In this document: positions 28,398-38,379 of the stretch, piece after piece
Numbering within the stretch: the stretch's first letter is position 1
Layout: each line of letters opens with the position of its first letter
Notes under the pieces: generated by a model
Database searches by the model: none
What the model was told of the DNA's origin: nothing
What the model saw: only the letters and a program-made list of their open reading frames with translations
Assembly (NCBI GenBank): GCA_015146655.1
Contig: VKHL01000211.1
Location: 1 to 40,229 of the forward strand
Direction of reading: 5' to 3'
Source of the DNA: Ochromonas danica
Lineage: Eukaryota > Sar > Chrysophyceae > Chromulinales > Chromulinaceae
Length of the DNA: 40,229 bases
Made by a program: the position numbers and the translations under genes

Positions 28398-30278
28398 CTA
28401 GTCGTCGAAACAAGATCGAGGAGCGGCAAAAAGCGACAAAAAGATTGGGGATCCATCACTTCTCCACCTCTTGCAGATATCTGATCCAGATAAAGAAGAA
28501 AGAGAAGTGGAAAGTTCAAATCCTGAACCATCGCATAATATCGCACGGGCTGTAGTGAGGTGGATAGGCCATGTGAGCTCATCATCAAATAACATGTCCA
28601 CAACTTGCTCTGCGGTAGCAACAACGTTATAGAAGATGAAGCTTTCCAACAAGGGAAGATTTCTGACAGCCTTGAAACTGCGACAGCCTGCTCCATGTAT
28701 CTCCACTTTCGTTAAAGATCTACACGATGTAAGCACGTCACATACCCCTTCGTCACTAAACTTGGAGTCATTTTCCTCATCAATGACTACTTCCAGCACT
28801 TGTAAAGCTGTTCCATGTAAAGCAATGGTATGCAACATGCTGTCCGTCAAGCGGCAATCAACAGTAGCAACTAATTTCAACACAGTTAGACGAAGACATG
28901 TCCCCATCATCTCTTCCACCACATCATCTTGTAACTCATAGAAATAGGCATCAAGTTTCACCAAATGAAGACTCCACTTTCTAATCATTGATAATAACGC
29001 AGAGGTATCTACGACATTAGCAGTCACCTCAATGCTGAAGTCATTGTCCAAATTCTGCAGGAAAGAAAGGATCCATTGGTCCAAACTCCCTACCCATGCT
29101 TCATGACCAATCACAACTCTGACACGCTTCTTCTGCCTATTGATAGACACAGAGATCTCATTCAGATCTAAAGTGACCAGGTTGGGGAAGTACTGCCAGA
29201 GAGGTGAAGAAGAAGATGATGAAGGTTGTACCACGACCTCTTCCTTTCCTTCTCCTCCACTACTATCTCTTTCATCTTCCTCATTGCTTCCATCTCCTTG
29301 GTCATCATCATCATCTTCTTCTTCTTCATCATCATCTTCTTGGTCATCATTGTCGTCTTCATCCTCTTGTTCCTCTTGATCTTCCTCCACTTGATCATCA
29401 TCACTGTGGCTAGTCAAGGTAAGAGAGATCAAGGAAGGACAAGCTTCTCCAATTGCTCTCAAGAGATTCTCTGAGAAGGAGAAGCGCTTAGACAATCGTC
29501 GAATTAACAGATACTCCAACACCCCGCCTTGTGAACTCAGGTAGGTCAGCAGTTCATCCTCTGTGAGAGAGGAAGGACTTTCTACAACTAAAGTGAGTGT
29601 TCGGAGACGAATGGCGTGTTGGTTGAGGAATGTGAGGATTTCTGTGAGGTCACAGTCATAACATCGTAACACAGTCAATTCCTCTAATGTGTTGGCATGG
29701 TGAAGAAGGAATTGCGCGACCATGGGAGTTGAAAGTTGTTGTACTCTATTGAGCTCAACCTTCTTTAATGATGATGATGATGATGACATCATGTGATGGT
29801 TGATAATATTCAAAATATCCAGACCAATTTCCACACAATCACTGATTATTACCTCTTCAAGACATCTAGAATGACTCACTACATGAGAGATAATCTCTCT
29901 CACTAGATCAGTGAGGGTATAGCAAAAGAAACCAGACTCGATGACAAGGCGGTGAATAGTGACACACAGTGTGGAAACCTCTCGCATATCATCCAATGTC
30001 ATCTGAGATTCAACATTACTTACACTTAATACCCATTCGCTTACACTCATTCCACGAGTATGTAACCATCGAAGAAAATTACCTAGTGGTAGTTGTTTTG
30101 TAGAATTCATACCGTTGGAAGTGAGCAATCCATGCGGTCGGATAAGACCCTTTAGCACTGCCAGCCAATTAGATCGACTACTACCACAGCAGGCCATATC
30201 ACAAGATGATAAATCCTGCCAACTCAACCATTCTTTCAGAATATGATGAACAAGTTCTTGATCTAACTCAAAGATCAT
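28398..30278 (-). CDS. Leucine-rich repeat protein with F-box-like N-terminus
   Basis: 626 residues, single exon. The N-terminus (LDQELVHHILKEWLSWQDLSSCDMAC) resembles an F-box helix pair. About a dozen irregular LRRs of the cysteine-containing/RNase-inhibitor type follow: RCLEEVIISDCVEIG, NTLEELTVLRCYDCDLTEIL, RLRTLTLVV, PSLISLTLTS, RLTVLKLVATVDCRLTDSML, TALQVLEVVI, SLTKVEIHGAGCRSF. A highly acidic insert of about 60 residues (DEDDNDDQEDDDEEEEDDDD) splits the repeats at about 300-355, encoded by a (TCATCT)-like repeat. F-box/LRR proteins select targets for SCF ubiquitin ligases; if the F-box call is wrong, it is simply an LRR scaffold. No membrane segment. Cys-rich CDMACCGSS sits in the F-box region. 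Confidence 0.75.
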   Translation of the reverse strand: MIFELDQELVHHILKEWLSWQDLSSCDMACCGSSRSNWLAVLKGLIRPHGLLTSNGMNSTKQLPLGNFLRWLHTRGMSVSEWVLSVSNVESQMTLDDMREVSTLCVTIHRLVIESGFFCYTLTDLVREIISHVVSHSRCLEEVIISDCVEIGLDILNIINHHMMSSSSSSLKKVELNRVQQLSTPMVAQFLLHHANTLEELTVLRCYDCDLTEILTFLNQHAIRLRTLTLVVESPSSLTEDELLTYLSSQGGVLEYLLIRRLSKRFSFSENLLRAIGEACPSLISLTLTSHSDDDQVEEDQEEQEDEDDNDDQEDDDEEEEDDDDDQGDGSNEEDERDSSGGEGKEEVVVQPSSSSSSPLWQYFPNLVTLDLNEISVSINRQKKRVRVVIGHEAWVGSLDQWILSFLQNLDNDFSIEVTANVVDTSALLSMIRKWSLHLVKLDAYFYELQDDVVEEMMGTCLRLTVLKLVATVDCRLTDSMLHTIALHGTALQVLEVVIDEENDSKFSDEGVCDVLTSCRSLTKVEIHGAGCRSFKAVRNLPLLESFIFYNVVATAEQVVDMLFDDELTWPIHLTTARAILCDGSGFELSTSLSSLSGSDICKRWRSDGSPIFLSLFAAPRSCFDD

Positions 30279-30575
30279 TATTAGCTAATAGCTAGGTCTA
30301 CAGTAGTGTACCAATAACACAAAAACAAGGAAAAGATACGTCCAGATTCTGGCCGTCTGGAGATTTGAAGTGAGCATCACTCAAGGAGTGTAACATCTGA
30401 AGTTGATGATTACACCATCAACTCCCAACTCATATCATAAGTTATGCATGTACTCCTATTTTTCTCAACCTGTTCGAGAAGATCACCATATTAATTAGCT
30501 TATCCAGTTATTCATAACTAAGTTCTACATGTGCCGAAAACCATTTCATCGACATGGAATATATGTTGATTACAA

Positions 30576-31726
30576 TTAGAGGGATGGAGCTGATGAGGCA
30601 GCTTTCTTGCCTCCACCTTTCTCTTTCATAAATGCATTTCCTATTAGACTTCCAAAGACTAAGACACCACCAACAATGTAGAGAGGAGACATGGGTTTGG
30701 GAAAAAGCAAAAAGGAAAGCACAATTGTCATCGCTTTGCGGAAATTGCCCACTAATACTGTAACAATTCCACCAAACTCTTTCACTAATGCCATGTGAAA
30801 GGTGATGGCAATGTAAGCGAGGAAAGTGTAGACCACGAGGAGAAAGAGAGCATGTGGATTAGCTGTTGCATAAGCAAAGGCTAGCGGCAGATCCCCTGAT
30901 GCTGTGAATGCGATTGTCATGAATGTAAGACATAGGACATTTGTATAGAAAGTGACTTCCAATCTGGAAGATCCTTGATCAAAAACACGCTCTTGGAAGT
31001 TAGGTAAGAAAGCATCCGCAACGACACTGACCACCACCAAGACAATCCCTGATTTAACACAACCACCACCATTATTATTATTGATCATCACCTAATCAAA
31101 AATTAATGACTTACCAATAAAGTTGAAATTTGGATAAACTTGAAAATCAGCAGCAGCAAACATGATCATGCCGAAGGAAATGAAAGCACCAAACATAAAC
31201 TCAAACCAATGCACTTTCTTATGATTATAAATAGAAGCGATAAGCATGGTAGGGATGAGCTTGCAAGAGCGAAAGACCACTTTCGTAGCATAATTGATAT
31301 AAGCTAAGGCAATATTACTTGTAGCCGAGCTGACTAATAGACAAAGACAAAGCATGAGATAAGATGACCAGGAAGCTTTGCGTTGATTCTCTCCATGATA
31401 TTGCCTTTCTAGTCCAGAACAGATAGTTACACCTAGTACTTCCAGATATCCCAATACCACACCAATCTAACGTAATCCCTCCCACCATGTCATCAATATC
31501 ATTACTATGAAGCAGAAAACTGATGAAAGAGAAGATAACTTACCTTAAATCCAGGTAAATGCATGATTAGTTCTTGCATATAGTTATGACATCCAAAGAA
31601 AAATACTATCCCCGTGACAAGGAAGATGAAAGTCCAATAACGTTCTAATCGATGATGCTCTCTCTCAGAATGAAATGAACTGTGTTGTTTTGGATTTTCC
31701 ACATCTTCTGATGTCATCTTATTCAT
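30576..31726 (-). CDS. SLC35B-type transporter (PAPS or nucleotide-sugar)
   Basis: Three exons: 31726-31544 (61 codons), 31466-31115 and 31048-30576, introns 77 and 66 nt with GTAAGT donors, frame kept; 335 residues. About ten membrane helices of the drug/metabolite transporter fold. Family signs are FGCHNYMQELIMHLPGF in helix 1, the VFRSCKLIPTMLIA stretch with its Lys, and FVQERVFD-like PNFQERVFDQGSSR between the two halves. FTASGDLP and VKEFGGIVTVLVGNFRKAMT follow, and the C-terminus is basic (MKEKGGGKKAAS), common in Golgi members. SLC35B2/B3 bring the sulfate donor PAPS into the Golgi; the match by eye is best to these, but UDP-galactose transporters (B1) are close relatives. It could work with the glycosylation enzyme at 1024-3592, but that is only a pathway inference. 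Confidence 0.82.
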
Positions 31727-31910
31727 CTATGAGACTAGCTATTAATAGATTAAGAAAATTAATCACAAAAATATCTATGAGATAGTAATTTTAATCTCTT
31801 GTGATAAAGTGATGAAAAATCAGGAACGGCTTTGCTACGTGGATTCCATACATTTTCCATGGATACGTCATTGATCGATGATCATTCCCAACAAACAGCA
31901 AAAACAATCA

Positions 31911-32805
31911 ATGATTAGTTTGTTAAGCAAGCACGCAAGTGCTATTGGGGCCATTGGAAGCCTTTTAGGGTTAGGTTACTGGGGTCTGGATGTGGAATAT
32001 GCCCGCAGAAATAAAAGGGGCAATTAAAGGTGATAAGGCAGGAGTGATGATTCTTTGGGGTGTCCCAGGCTCAGGAAAGACCACAACAACGAAAGCTGTC
32101 ATGAATGAACTCATGGAGGAAAAGGCAATCGCGGGATGTATCGATATAACTCCTAACGAGAATAGCGATGTGGGCCACGCGGAAAATTTCAGGAGGCTTT
32201 TGGCTGACTGGCGTGTGAAATGAATTTGGCCTCAGTCAGCCAAATGCCTCCTGAAATTTTCCGCATGCCCACATCGCTATTCTCGTTAGGCCTTATCACC
32301 ACACGAAAAGTTGTCTACTTTGCTGGGAAATTCCCCTTCAAGCCACGATAGTAAACCCTATGTTATCATTTTCGACCAAATGGATGATCCCGTTCCGTTT
32401 GACAATAAATTGAAGTATTATGTAAAGACATTGGCCTACGACTCGGACAGTTGCAAATCCTACATCGCGATTCTTATCACAACGGACTACGTTCGAGCCA
32501 TGGATGCTTATGAATGGAATGGAGGAACGAAAATAGCGTTTTTGGGACAAAGCAAGCCATGGGATTACAGATGGACAAAAGATGAAATTTCTATGTGGCT
32601 TCGTCAATATAAATTGATGCATCAAGGCGACAAAGAGATGTGTGCAATGTTGGAAGAAGAAACGGACAGCTACAAGCGGTTTAAGGATCTACATCCAATG
32701 CAGGAACTCCTGGCTTTTTGGCCAATGGAATCGATAAATTTAAAGCCTCCAATTTTTCCATATTGGAAGCTGATTCAGATAAAATCAGGACGCTATGGGA
32801 ACTAG
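31911..32805 (+). CDS. P-loop (AAA-like) NTPase, unknown role, split by an unusual intron
   Basis: The clear part starts at ATG 31990: WNMPAEIKGAIKGDK, then ILWGVPGSGKTTTTKAVM with a Walker A motif (GVPGSGKT, residues 24-31 of this frame). Reading on meets a stop at 32221. A GTGAAA donor after 32214 and a TTAG acceptor at 32289 define a 75-nt intron. Splicing joins ...LLADWR to ALSPHEKLSTLLGNSPSSHD in phase 0. KPYVIIFDQMDDPVPFD (Walker B, IIFDQ) and YRWTKDEISMWLRQYK follow, to a stop at 32803. Just upstream, ATG 31911 opens MISLLSKHASAIGAIGSLLG, a likely membrane anchor, but in another frame; a frameshift or unseen exon separates them. The gene may be intact with a new intron or may be decaying. 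NTPases of this kind are known to me only as uncharacterised proteins. Confidence 0.6.
32152..32290. repeat. Snap-back inverted repeat spanning exon and intron of the NTPase gene
   Basis: The left arm (32152-32210) is coding. The right arm (32233-32290) is its inverted copy, after a 22-nt loop. By eye they differ at about three positions. The right arm makes up 57 of the 75 nt of the predicted intron, and its outer end provides the TTAG acceptor. Confidence 0.9.
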
Positions 32806-33342
32806 GGACAAAAAAGCTATCAGAGTTTGTAACAAAGGTCAAAATAGGATGATTCCAAAATATGTAAAGTGAACGCCATTACACAGCCTCCATTGCTCTT
32901 ATTTTGTGTGTAAAGTTTGTTCATAAGCTGTTGTTTACCACGAGAGAAGCCAATCAATATGTGGGGTTTTTAAAACCTGGGGTTTTCAGACCTTTCGATG
33001 CTTTTTCGTACTGTTTGACAATACAATGAAATGGAATGGAATGGGATGAAATGCTTGTAATCCACCAGAAGTCTACAGTTTTAGTCCTAACGCCTCCAGC
33101 TTAGACTCAGATCGAGATTGAATGATGACAACGAAACCTCTTTCCATCGCTCTAACTTAGTATTAGCTAAATAACAAAAAATAAGACGTCAAAATTCATT
33201 CATCACCTTACACCCTCAGAAACTATTAACCCGTCGCTACAAGTGTTTAGTCAACCACCACCTCACTTCATCTTGTCACCTTCCTCCTCGTCAACTCACT
33301 TAGACCTACAAGTCTACACTCTCATTCCATCTTACAATATTA
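32806..33342. other. Intergenic with GGAATG-like repeats
   Basis: 537 bp with the 3' flanks of the NTPase gene and of the ArfGAP gene, which converge here. A short run of GAAATGGAATGGAATGGGAT (about 33026) resembles GGAATGCAATGGAATGCC near 35410. No gene seen. Confidence 0.45.
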
Positions 33343-35355
33343 CTAAAACAAATCGAAAGGGTTCACTGAAGCAGGAGCAGGAGCTGCTGCAACGCCTGGA
33401 GCGGGAGCAGATGCACCGAATGAAGTAGAAACAGTCGGGTAAACAGGGGCAGGAGCGGGTTGAGAGGCAACAGGGGCGGCCGCTGCTGTGGGTGAGAGAG
33501 CGACAGCAGGAGGCAGTTGTGGCATACCACCCACAGAGCCCCAAGCTAACGATCCCATTGCAGCAAATGGGTCTGGCTGAGCAGGTGCAGCAGCAGTTTG
33601 CTGATTTGGTTGATGCGCTGGTGCTGCACCGTATCCTGGCTGAGGAGCACCACCGTATCCTGGTTGTGGAGCGCCGGTGTGGACTCCATAAGGTCCTGCG
33701 GGAGGAGCGCCAGCTGGAGCTCCTTGAGGCATATAATAGCCTGGAGGAGGAGCTCCATAGCCAGCCGGGGGATAACCATATCCTGGGGCTGGAGGGTAAG
33801 CCATCTGCTGAGGAGGAACTCCTCCATAAGGTCCGGGTTGAGGAGCATAACCATAATGAGCTCCGGGAGGAACCCCGTAAGGACCATTAGGCGGCGCATT
33901 ACCATATCCAGGTTGAGGTGCTCCGTAGGGTCCAGCCGGAGCAGGAGCAGCAGCTGCTCCACCAGCCTCAAAGGGATTGTTGGAATGAGCATTCAAAGAG
34001 GGTGGCTGAGCAGCAGGCAAGCTGATTAGGTCATCAAAAGCAGAAAAGTTCTTCTCATGAGGCTTGGTCTCCTTTGCTTCCACTTTCTCAGGAACAGGAG
34101 CCGCTGGAGGAGGAGGAGGTGCAGTTCTAATATAGGGCATTGGTGCCATCGCCATAGATGGCGCAAATGCATTAACAGGTGCAGCTGGGGCATGATCAAA
34201 CGCTGAAAATCCACCGTTAGGTGCCGAGGCGGGGGCAGAAGAGCCAAAAGGGTCGAATGTGGCTGCGGCTGATGAGGCCGGAGCATTAATACCAAAGGCG
34301 TCAAAACTGTGATTAGAAGGTGCACCAAAAGGGTCATGATTCGATATTGCTGAAGCAGGAGCAGGTGTAGAAAATGGATCGTGATTAGATATTGTGGATG
34401 TAGTGGAAGTGCCGGTAGCGAAGGGATCGTTCGAGGCATGACTGGGACTAGAGCCAAAGGGATCATTTGAAACTGATAAACCCATCAGATCTCCTGCTAA
34501 ATCAGAAGATGTGGACCTTTTCGTTGCAACATCTACACTTCCTGTTGATGCTCGCCGGCTAGCACTAAAAGAACCCTAAAAGCGACAGATTAACGAGTCA
34601 GCCGAGAAATTGCTAGACACATCCAAAACATGAGGGATCAACATACTCTTACCGTCTTGTTCAGACTGATGTTAATACGACCAGGAGCAGGGGCAGGAGA
34701 AGGTGTGTCTCTAGTTTCTGGTAGTGAGCCACCTGTATTATTGCCTTGTAGAGAGCTAGCAGCAATACCTGCTGTACCAAAATCTCGATGCCATTTCTTC
34801 TCAACATACTTTTGACGAATGAAATCTTTCAACTTGACGGTATCATTTCCATTGGGGATAGCAAACTCTCTTGTGTTTAGACGAGCAAGATATACAGAGT
34901 TAAAGGCTGCATTGCCCATATTGGCCAAGCCAGCCACATCATCTTCGGAGAAGACAGTCATGGACACACCCTTTATCTTGAACTGGAAATCACGACTAGA
35001 GGCAACAAGCGGTCATCATGTCATTTATAGCATACCATAATCAATATACAATAGGAACACTCACTGGATACCAGCACACTTGGTACAGACAAAGACATTA
35101 TTGGTCAAGTCTGCATATCCAGGAACCTAATAAGAGAGAAGAAAGCATACGTAAGAGAAGATAGAGAGATAGACTGCCATAGAAAACACTGCCTTACTCT
35201 CTCTGGACAATCACAGCATGTCTTGTTCCCCTCAAGTTTGCTGATCTTCTTCAGTTCTGCCTCAATGTTCTGGAAAAAGAAAGATTATTGTTATTAATAA
35301 GAGAAAAAATAAAGGTTAAATGATTCGAACTGACTTTAGCAGTCTTTGGTGGCAT
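33343..35355 (-). CDS. ArfGAP domain protein with NPF/DPF-rich tail
   Basis: Five exons: 35355-35335 (7 codons), 35269-35198, 35126-35065, 34995-34653 and 34575-33343; introns 65-77 nt, all frame-consistent; 576 residues. The ArfGAP zinc finger is exact: Cys25-x2-Cys28-x16-Cys45-x2-Cys48, then IHRDFQFKIKGVSM with the likely catalytic Arg53. It activates GTP hydrolysis by Arf GTPases in vesicle traffic. VAGLANMGNAAFNSVYLARL and VKLKDFIRQKYVEKKWHRDF complete the domain. The tail has many DPF/NPF motifs (NDPFGSS, NDPFATG, NHDPFST, NPFEAGG, VNPFDLF), which bind AP-2 ear and EH domains. It also has a Pro/Gly/Tyr-rich part with PGYG and GAPPPGYY repeats. It is close in layout to AGFG/SMAP-type ArfGAPs linked to clathrin. 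Confidence 0.92.
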
Positions 35356-35616
35356 TATTTATAATTAGAGTATTCTCGATGCCGGGAATGATCTGACACT
35401 CTGATTTGAGCTGATGGAATGCAATGGAATGCCATGCTGGATTAGATCCCGCTTTTCGTAATTTCGTCCTGGCTGAAAGTGCACGAAGAAACCAAAATAC
35501 AAATTTATAATAAACACGTCATTAAACTCGAACTCCACAGCTTGGAATAACACTGGGCGAGAAGTGAATATAGAATATAGTTACATGTCTAAGTATGATT
35601 AGGGATTAGGTGTACT

Positions 35617-36600
35617 CTAATGATTGTTACCTCGATAACAAGCTCCCCAAGCACAAACATATCTACTCGCTATACAAGCTACAAAGTCTGTTTCATTCCA
35701 ACTCTCCTTGGCATTTGTAGCTTTCAATATCTGCTCTTCATACATCTTTACCATATTTTCAGGAGATCTTCGACGATGTCGACGAATTGGGTATTTCTCT
35801 CCAGTTTCTTCAATCTGTTTCTCAGAAGGGATCTGATCACTCTCTACCAGTGATTGAATCACCTCAATCAAGTCAGATCGTGTCATCTCTTCCCTTCCAG
35901 TTAAACTAGTGCTAGCATAGAAGAGGCCGTGGAGGCGATTGTCGACATTGCTTTCCATGGGTAGGGCCAACAGACCCACTGTGAAGGCTACTGACAGAGG
36001 GAAGTGTGCCACAGGTACTTTGGACTCATGGCTGCCTTTGAGAGCTTTTCCATAGACCACTCGATCAATAAGATGACCCAGCTTTAACGTGGTAGCAGTG
36101 GTGGTGGAGGAGGAGCTTTTGTCCTGCTGGCGGATTGTATCACTGACGAGATGGATGACCTCATCATAGCCAATAGAAGAATCCCAGCTCAGACCTTGCT
36201 TCACCATGGCCTGAATCATTTGCTTGTATTGGTCAAGATCATAGCCGTTGGCTAAGCGGAGCATTTGGATCTCGTACGGTTCCAGCATACTGCCTCTCTC
36301 CACTTGCTCCTCCACACGATTGCGATCTTGAAGACCTTCATAGTAGCGATAGATTAGTCCTGCTACTACTCCCGCAGCAAACAGGAAGAGCTTGCCACCA
36401 TTGTTCTCAATAAAGTCGATGACTTTGTCAGCACGAGAGGGACTGCTGGCAGCAGGTTGAGGAGCAGAGGGAGAGGGAGAGGGAGCAGTGGTGGACAACT
36501 TTCTCTGTGGAGATACAAGAGGTGTCTTTCTCCAACATGAATGTAATTGAACACGAACCCGTGCCTGATATCTCAAAGTTCTTCCTATCACTGTGTTCAT
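35617..36600 (-). CDS. Mitochondrial membrane protein, unknown function
   Basis: 327 residues, mostly one exon. The N-terminus (MNTVIGRTLRYQARVRVQLH) is a typical mitochondrial presequence, Arg-rich without acidic residues, ending near RKLSTTAPS. A Ser/Pro/Ala linker leads to one membrane helix (GGKLFLFAAGVVAGLIYRYY, about 69-88) and then a mostly helical soluble region with EQVERGSMLEPYEIQMLRLA and FPLSVAFTVGLLALPMESNV. EEMTRSDLIEVIQSLVESDQ resembles a degenerate EF-hand-like helix pair, but no full calcium loop is seen. Likely in the inner membrane. The stop follows CAWGACYRGNNH. A GTAACA donor and an acceptor at about 35556 could add a further tail, but that would end 10 bp before the ArfGAP start, so I prefer the simple stop. 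Confidence 0.7.
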   Translation of the reverse strand: MNTVIGRTLRYQARVRVQLHSCWRKTPLVSPQRKLSTTAPSPSPSAPQPAASSPSRADKVIDFIENNGGKLFLFAAGVVAGLIYRYYEGLQDRNRVEEQVERGSMLEPYEIQMLRLANGYDLDQYKQMIQAMVKQGLSWDSSIGYDEVIHLVSDTIRQQDKSSSSTTTATTLKLGHLIDRVVYGKALKGSHESKVPVAHFPLSVAFTVGLLALPMESNVDNRLHGLFYASTSLTGREEMTRSDLIEVIQSLVESDQIPSEKQIEETGEKYPIRRHRRRSPENMVKMYEEQILKATNAKESWNETDFVACIASRYVCAWGACYRGNNH

Positions 36601-36763
36601 GCCTGGGGCTATTTCACTGACTGACTGTCCTCGCCTTCCGTCTTGTTAATTATTGTTACGATGCATTGGAATTCTAAATCTGGGTATTTGGGAACTTCTA
36701 AACGTTGACATCCAACATCGTCCTGTTGTGATTCGCCACTTGAACGTCTCAGTAAAGATTGAA

Positions 36764-37033
36764 ATGCCTCCAAAGCCTGATTGGTTAAAAAAGAAGATTA
36801 TCAACAGTATCAAGCGTAAGCAGGTAGAGAAAGATCTTGCTGAAGCTTCTCAAGCTAAGAAATCAAAACAGCATCAACCTGGGCAGCACGATGTCTGTTG
36901 TCTCACTCTGCTGCCAGACTCCCTGCAGACACACTCAGCCTTCCACAAAGACTTTATTGAACTCTTCTACTGCGTGGAAAAAGATACTCAACCATCACTT
37001 TTGGATGATGAAGGACCAACAACTGTTGCTTCA

Positions 37034-37064
<31 letters not shown>

Positions 37065-37945
37065 CCTCCTCATCCTCTGAGAGGAAGCTTCCTTACCTCA
37101 CCTGTGAGACAGTGACTCCTAATATGATCTGCTGGAATATGACTACTCTCTCTTCCTTGACTGTGGAGTCTCTTCTGCCTACTGGAGTGTTAGTGGTGAA
37201 GTGCTCAGACTTCCTGCAGGCAGTGCTCAAGACAGCTGACGGAGTCACTTTCCCTGAAGCCACAGCTCTCATACAATCTCTACTAACTCCTCCGAGCTCA
37301 TCCTCTTCGTGCACTCTATCATCACCACAGAGGATTATTATAGCTTTTGTAGATATTAGCAGTGCATTGTGTCGTATTCAACGAAAACTTACCTCTTTGG
37401 CAGAGACACAAACCCAACCTCAAAAACCCATCACCAACTTACAATTCCTTTTTGAAGAAGCATGTATCTATCTGACTATGGAGTATGGGTGGGAGATTGT
37501 TCGCCTAAGCAAGTATAACGAACTAGTGGACTATTTGAGTCGTCTGACTGCTCTCTTTGATCGATCACAGTCTACAACTACACGTCGAATAGATCAACCT
37601 TATGTCATGAAATTAGCAAAGGAGAAAAGTAAAGAAGCGCTAAGCAAAGAAGAAGGAGAGAAGCATCAACTGGAGCAGACATGGAGTGTTATCTTACAGC
37701 AACTACCACTCATGTCAAAAGAGCGTGCCATGGCGTTGCGCAGTGAGTCAGCCTTCTCCTGCCCACGTCGCTTGTATGATGCCATTTGTCAATCTAATCT
37801 GTCAGAGGAAGCATCAAAAGCTCTAACAGATAAGGTAGCACAAGCACTGGGACAGAAAACTGGCAGGAAAGAGAACAAACTGGCTCGCTTGGTTATTGGC
37901 TCCATGACTGCAAAGGAGGGAACACAAATAATTCAGGAAACGTAA
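36764..37945 (+). CDS. EME1/Mms4-like partner of MUS81 endonuclease
   Basis: 393 residues from the first in-frame ATG; the frame is open 37 codons further up without an ATG, and an AG just before could be an acceptor of an upstream exon. A basic N-terminus (WLKKKIINSIKRKQVEKDLA) precedes a poly-Ser tract from a TTC repeat (37037-37080). The middle resembles an inactive ERCC4 nuclease fold (QRIIIAFVDISSALCRIQRK; FEEACIYLTMEYGWEIVRLS). The end has the helix-hairpin-helix layout of EME1: WSVILQQLPLMSKERAMALR, SCPRRLYDAICQSNLSEEAS. No ERKxxxD motif, as expected for the non-catalytic subunit. With MUS81 it would cut branched DNA at stalled forks and recombination joints. AATAAA occurs at 37962. 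A degraded copy of its 3' end lies 2 kb downstream. Confidence 0.72.
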
Positions 37946-38379
37946 CTTTGCGCATTGTGAGAATAAATTTACTATGCGAAAAATAATCTTTAGTGCTGTG
38001 TTAGGGGAGTAATGTTATTCAGTCAGGAGTAGAATGTGATTCTTGTGGGCATGTGTTTGGCATAAGACCGAGTTGTTTTTCATGAAATATGCGCTACATT
38101 TCCACTATTCGCTATTCAACATAATAAATGAATAGACAAACCAATTGAAATTAATGAATTTCATTAATTATAATCAAAACAGTAGAATACACAAAACATG
38201 ACATAATAGACTTTCGCATCCACAACAATGGAATGTTGAAGTGTGGGAGGATAATTCTTTTGTATGAAGAGTTTTGCATTGTTCTGCTGCAGCGAGAATT
38301 AGTAACGTTATTACAGCTGTGCATGCTTCGTGAGTGACACTCAAATCGATGCTATATTGCTTTTTAATACTAACATGAG
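37946..38379. other. AT-rich spacer between EME1-like and ParA genes
   Basis: Holds the EME1 3' UTR with AATAAA at 37962 and a 10-bp inverted repeat with a 1-nt centre at 38149-38169. The last part of the first copy of the repeat shared with 40151-40227 is here. No other gene seen. Confidence 0.5.
38141..38222 (+). repeat. Direct repeat copy 1, partner of 40151-40227
   Basis: CAATTG, then TTTCATTAATTA, AATCAA, ACAG, a tract with TAGAC and CCAC recur in the same order and orientation at 40151-40227. Similarity by eye is roughly three quarters. Spacing to the EME1-like motif AAACTGGCTCGC upstream is similar in both copies (265 and 311 nt). Confidence 0.65.

Noticed and set aside
29140-29474. 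Ser/Phe/His-rich plus-strand ORFs
   Set aside because: Antisense to the acidic insert of the LRR gene; low-complexity artefacts of the TCATCT-like repeat.
33492-34466. Several long ORFs on both strands across the ArfGAP tail
   Set aside because: They are other-frame readings of the Pro/Gly/Ala repeat-rich ArfGAP tail, which has the motif content and splice support.
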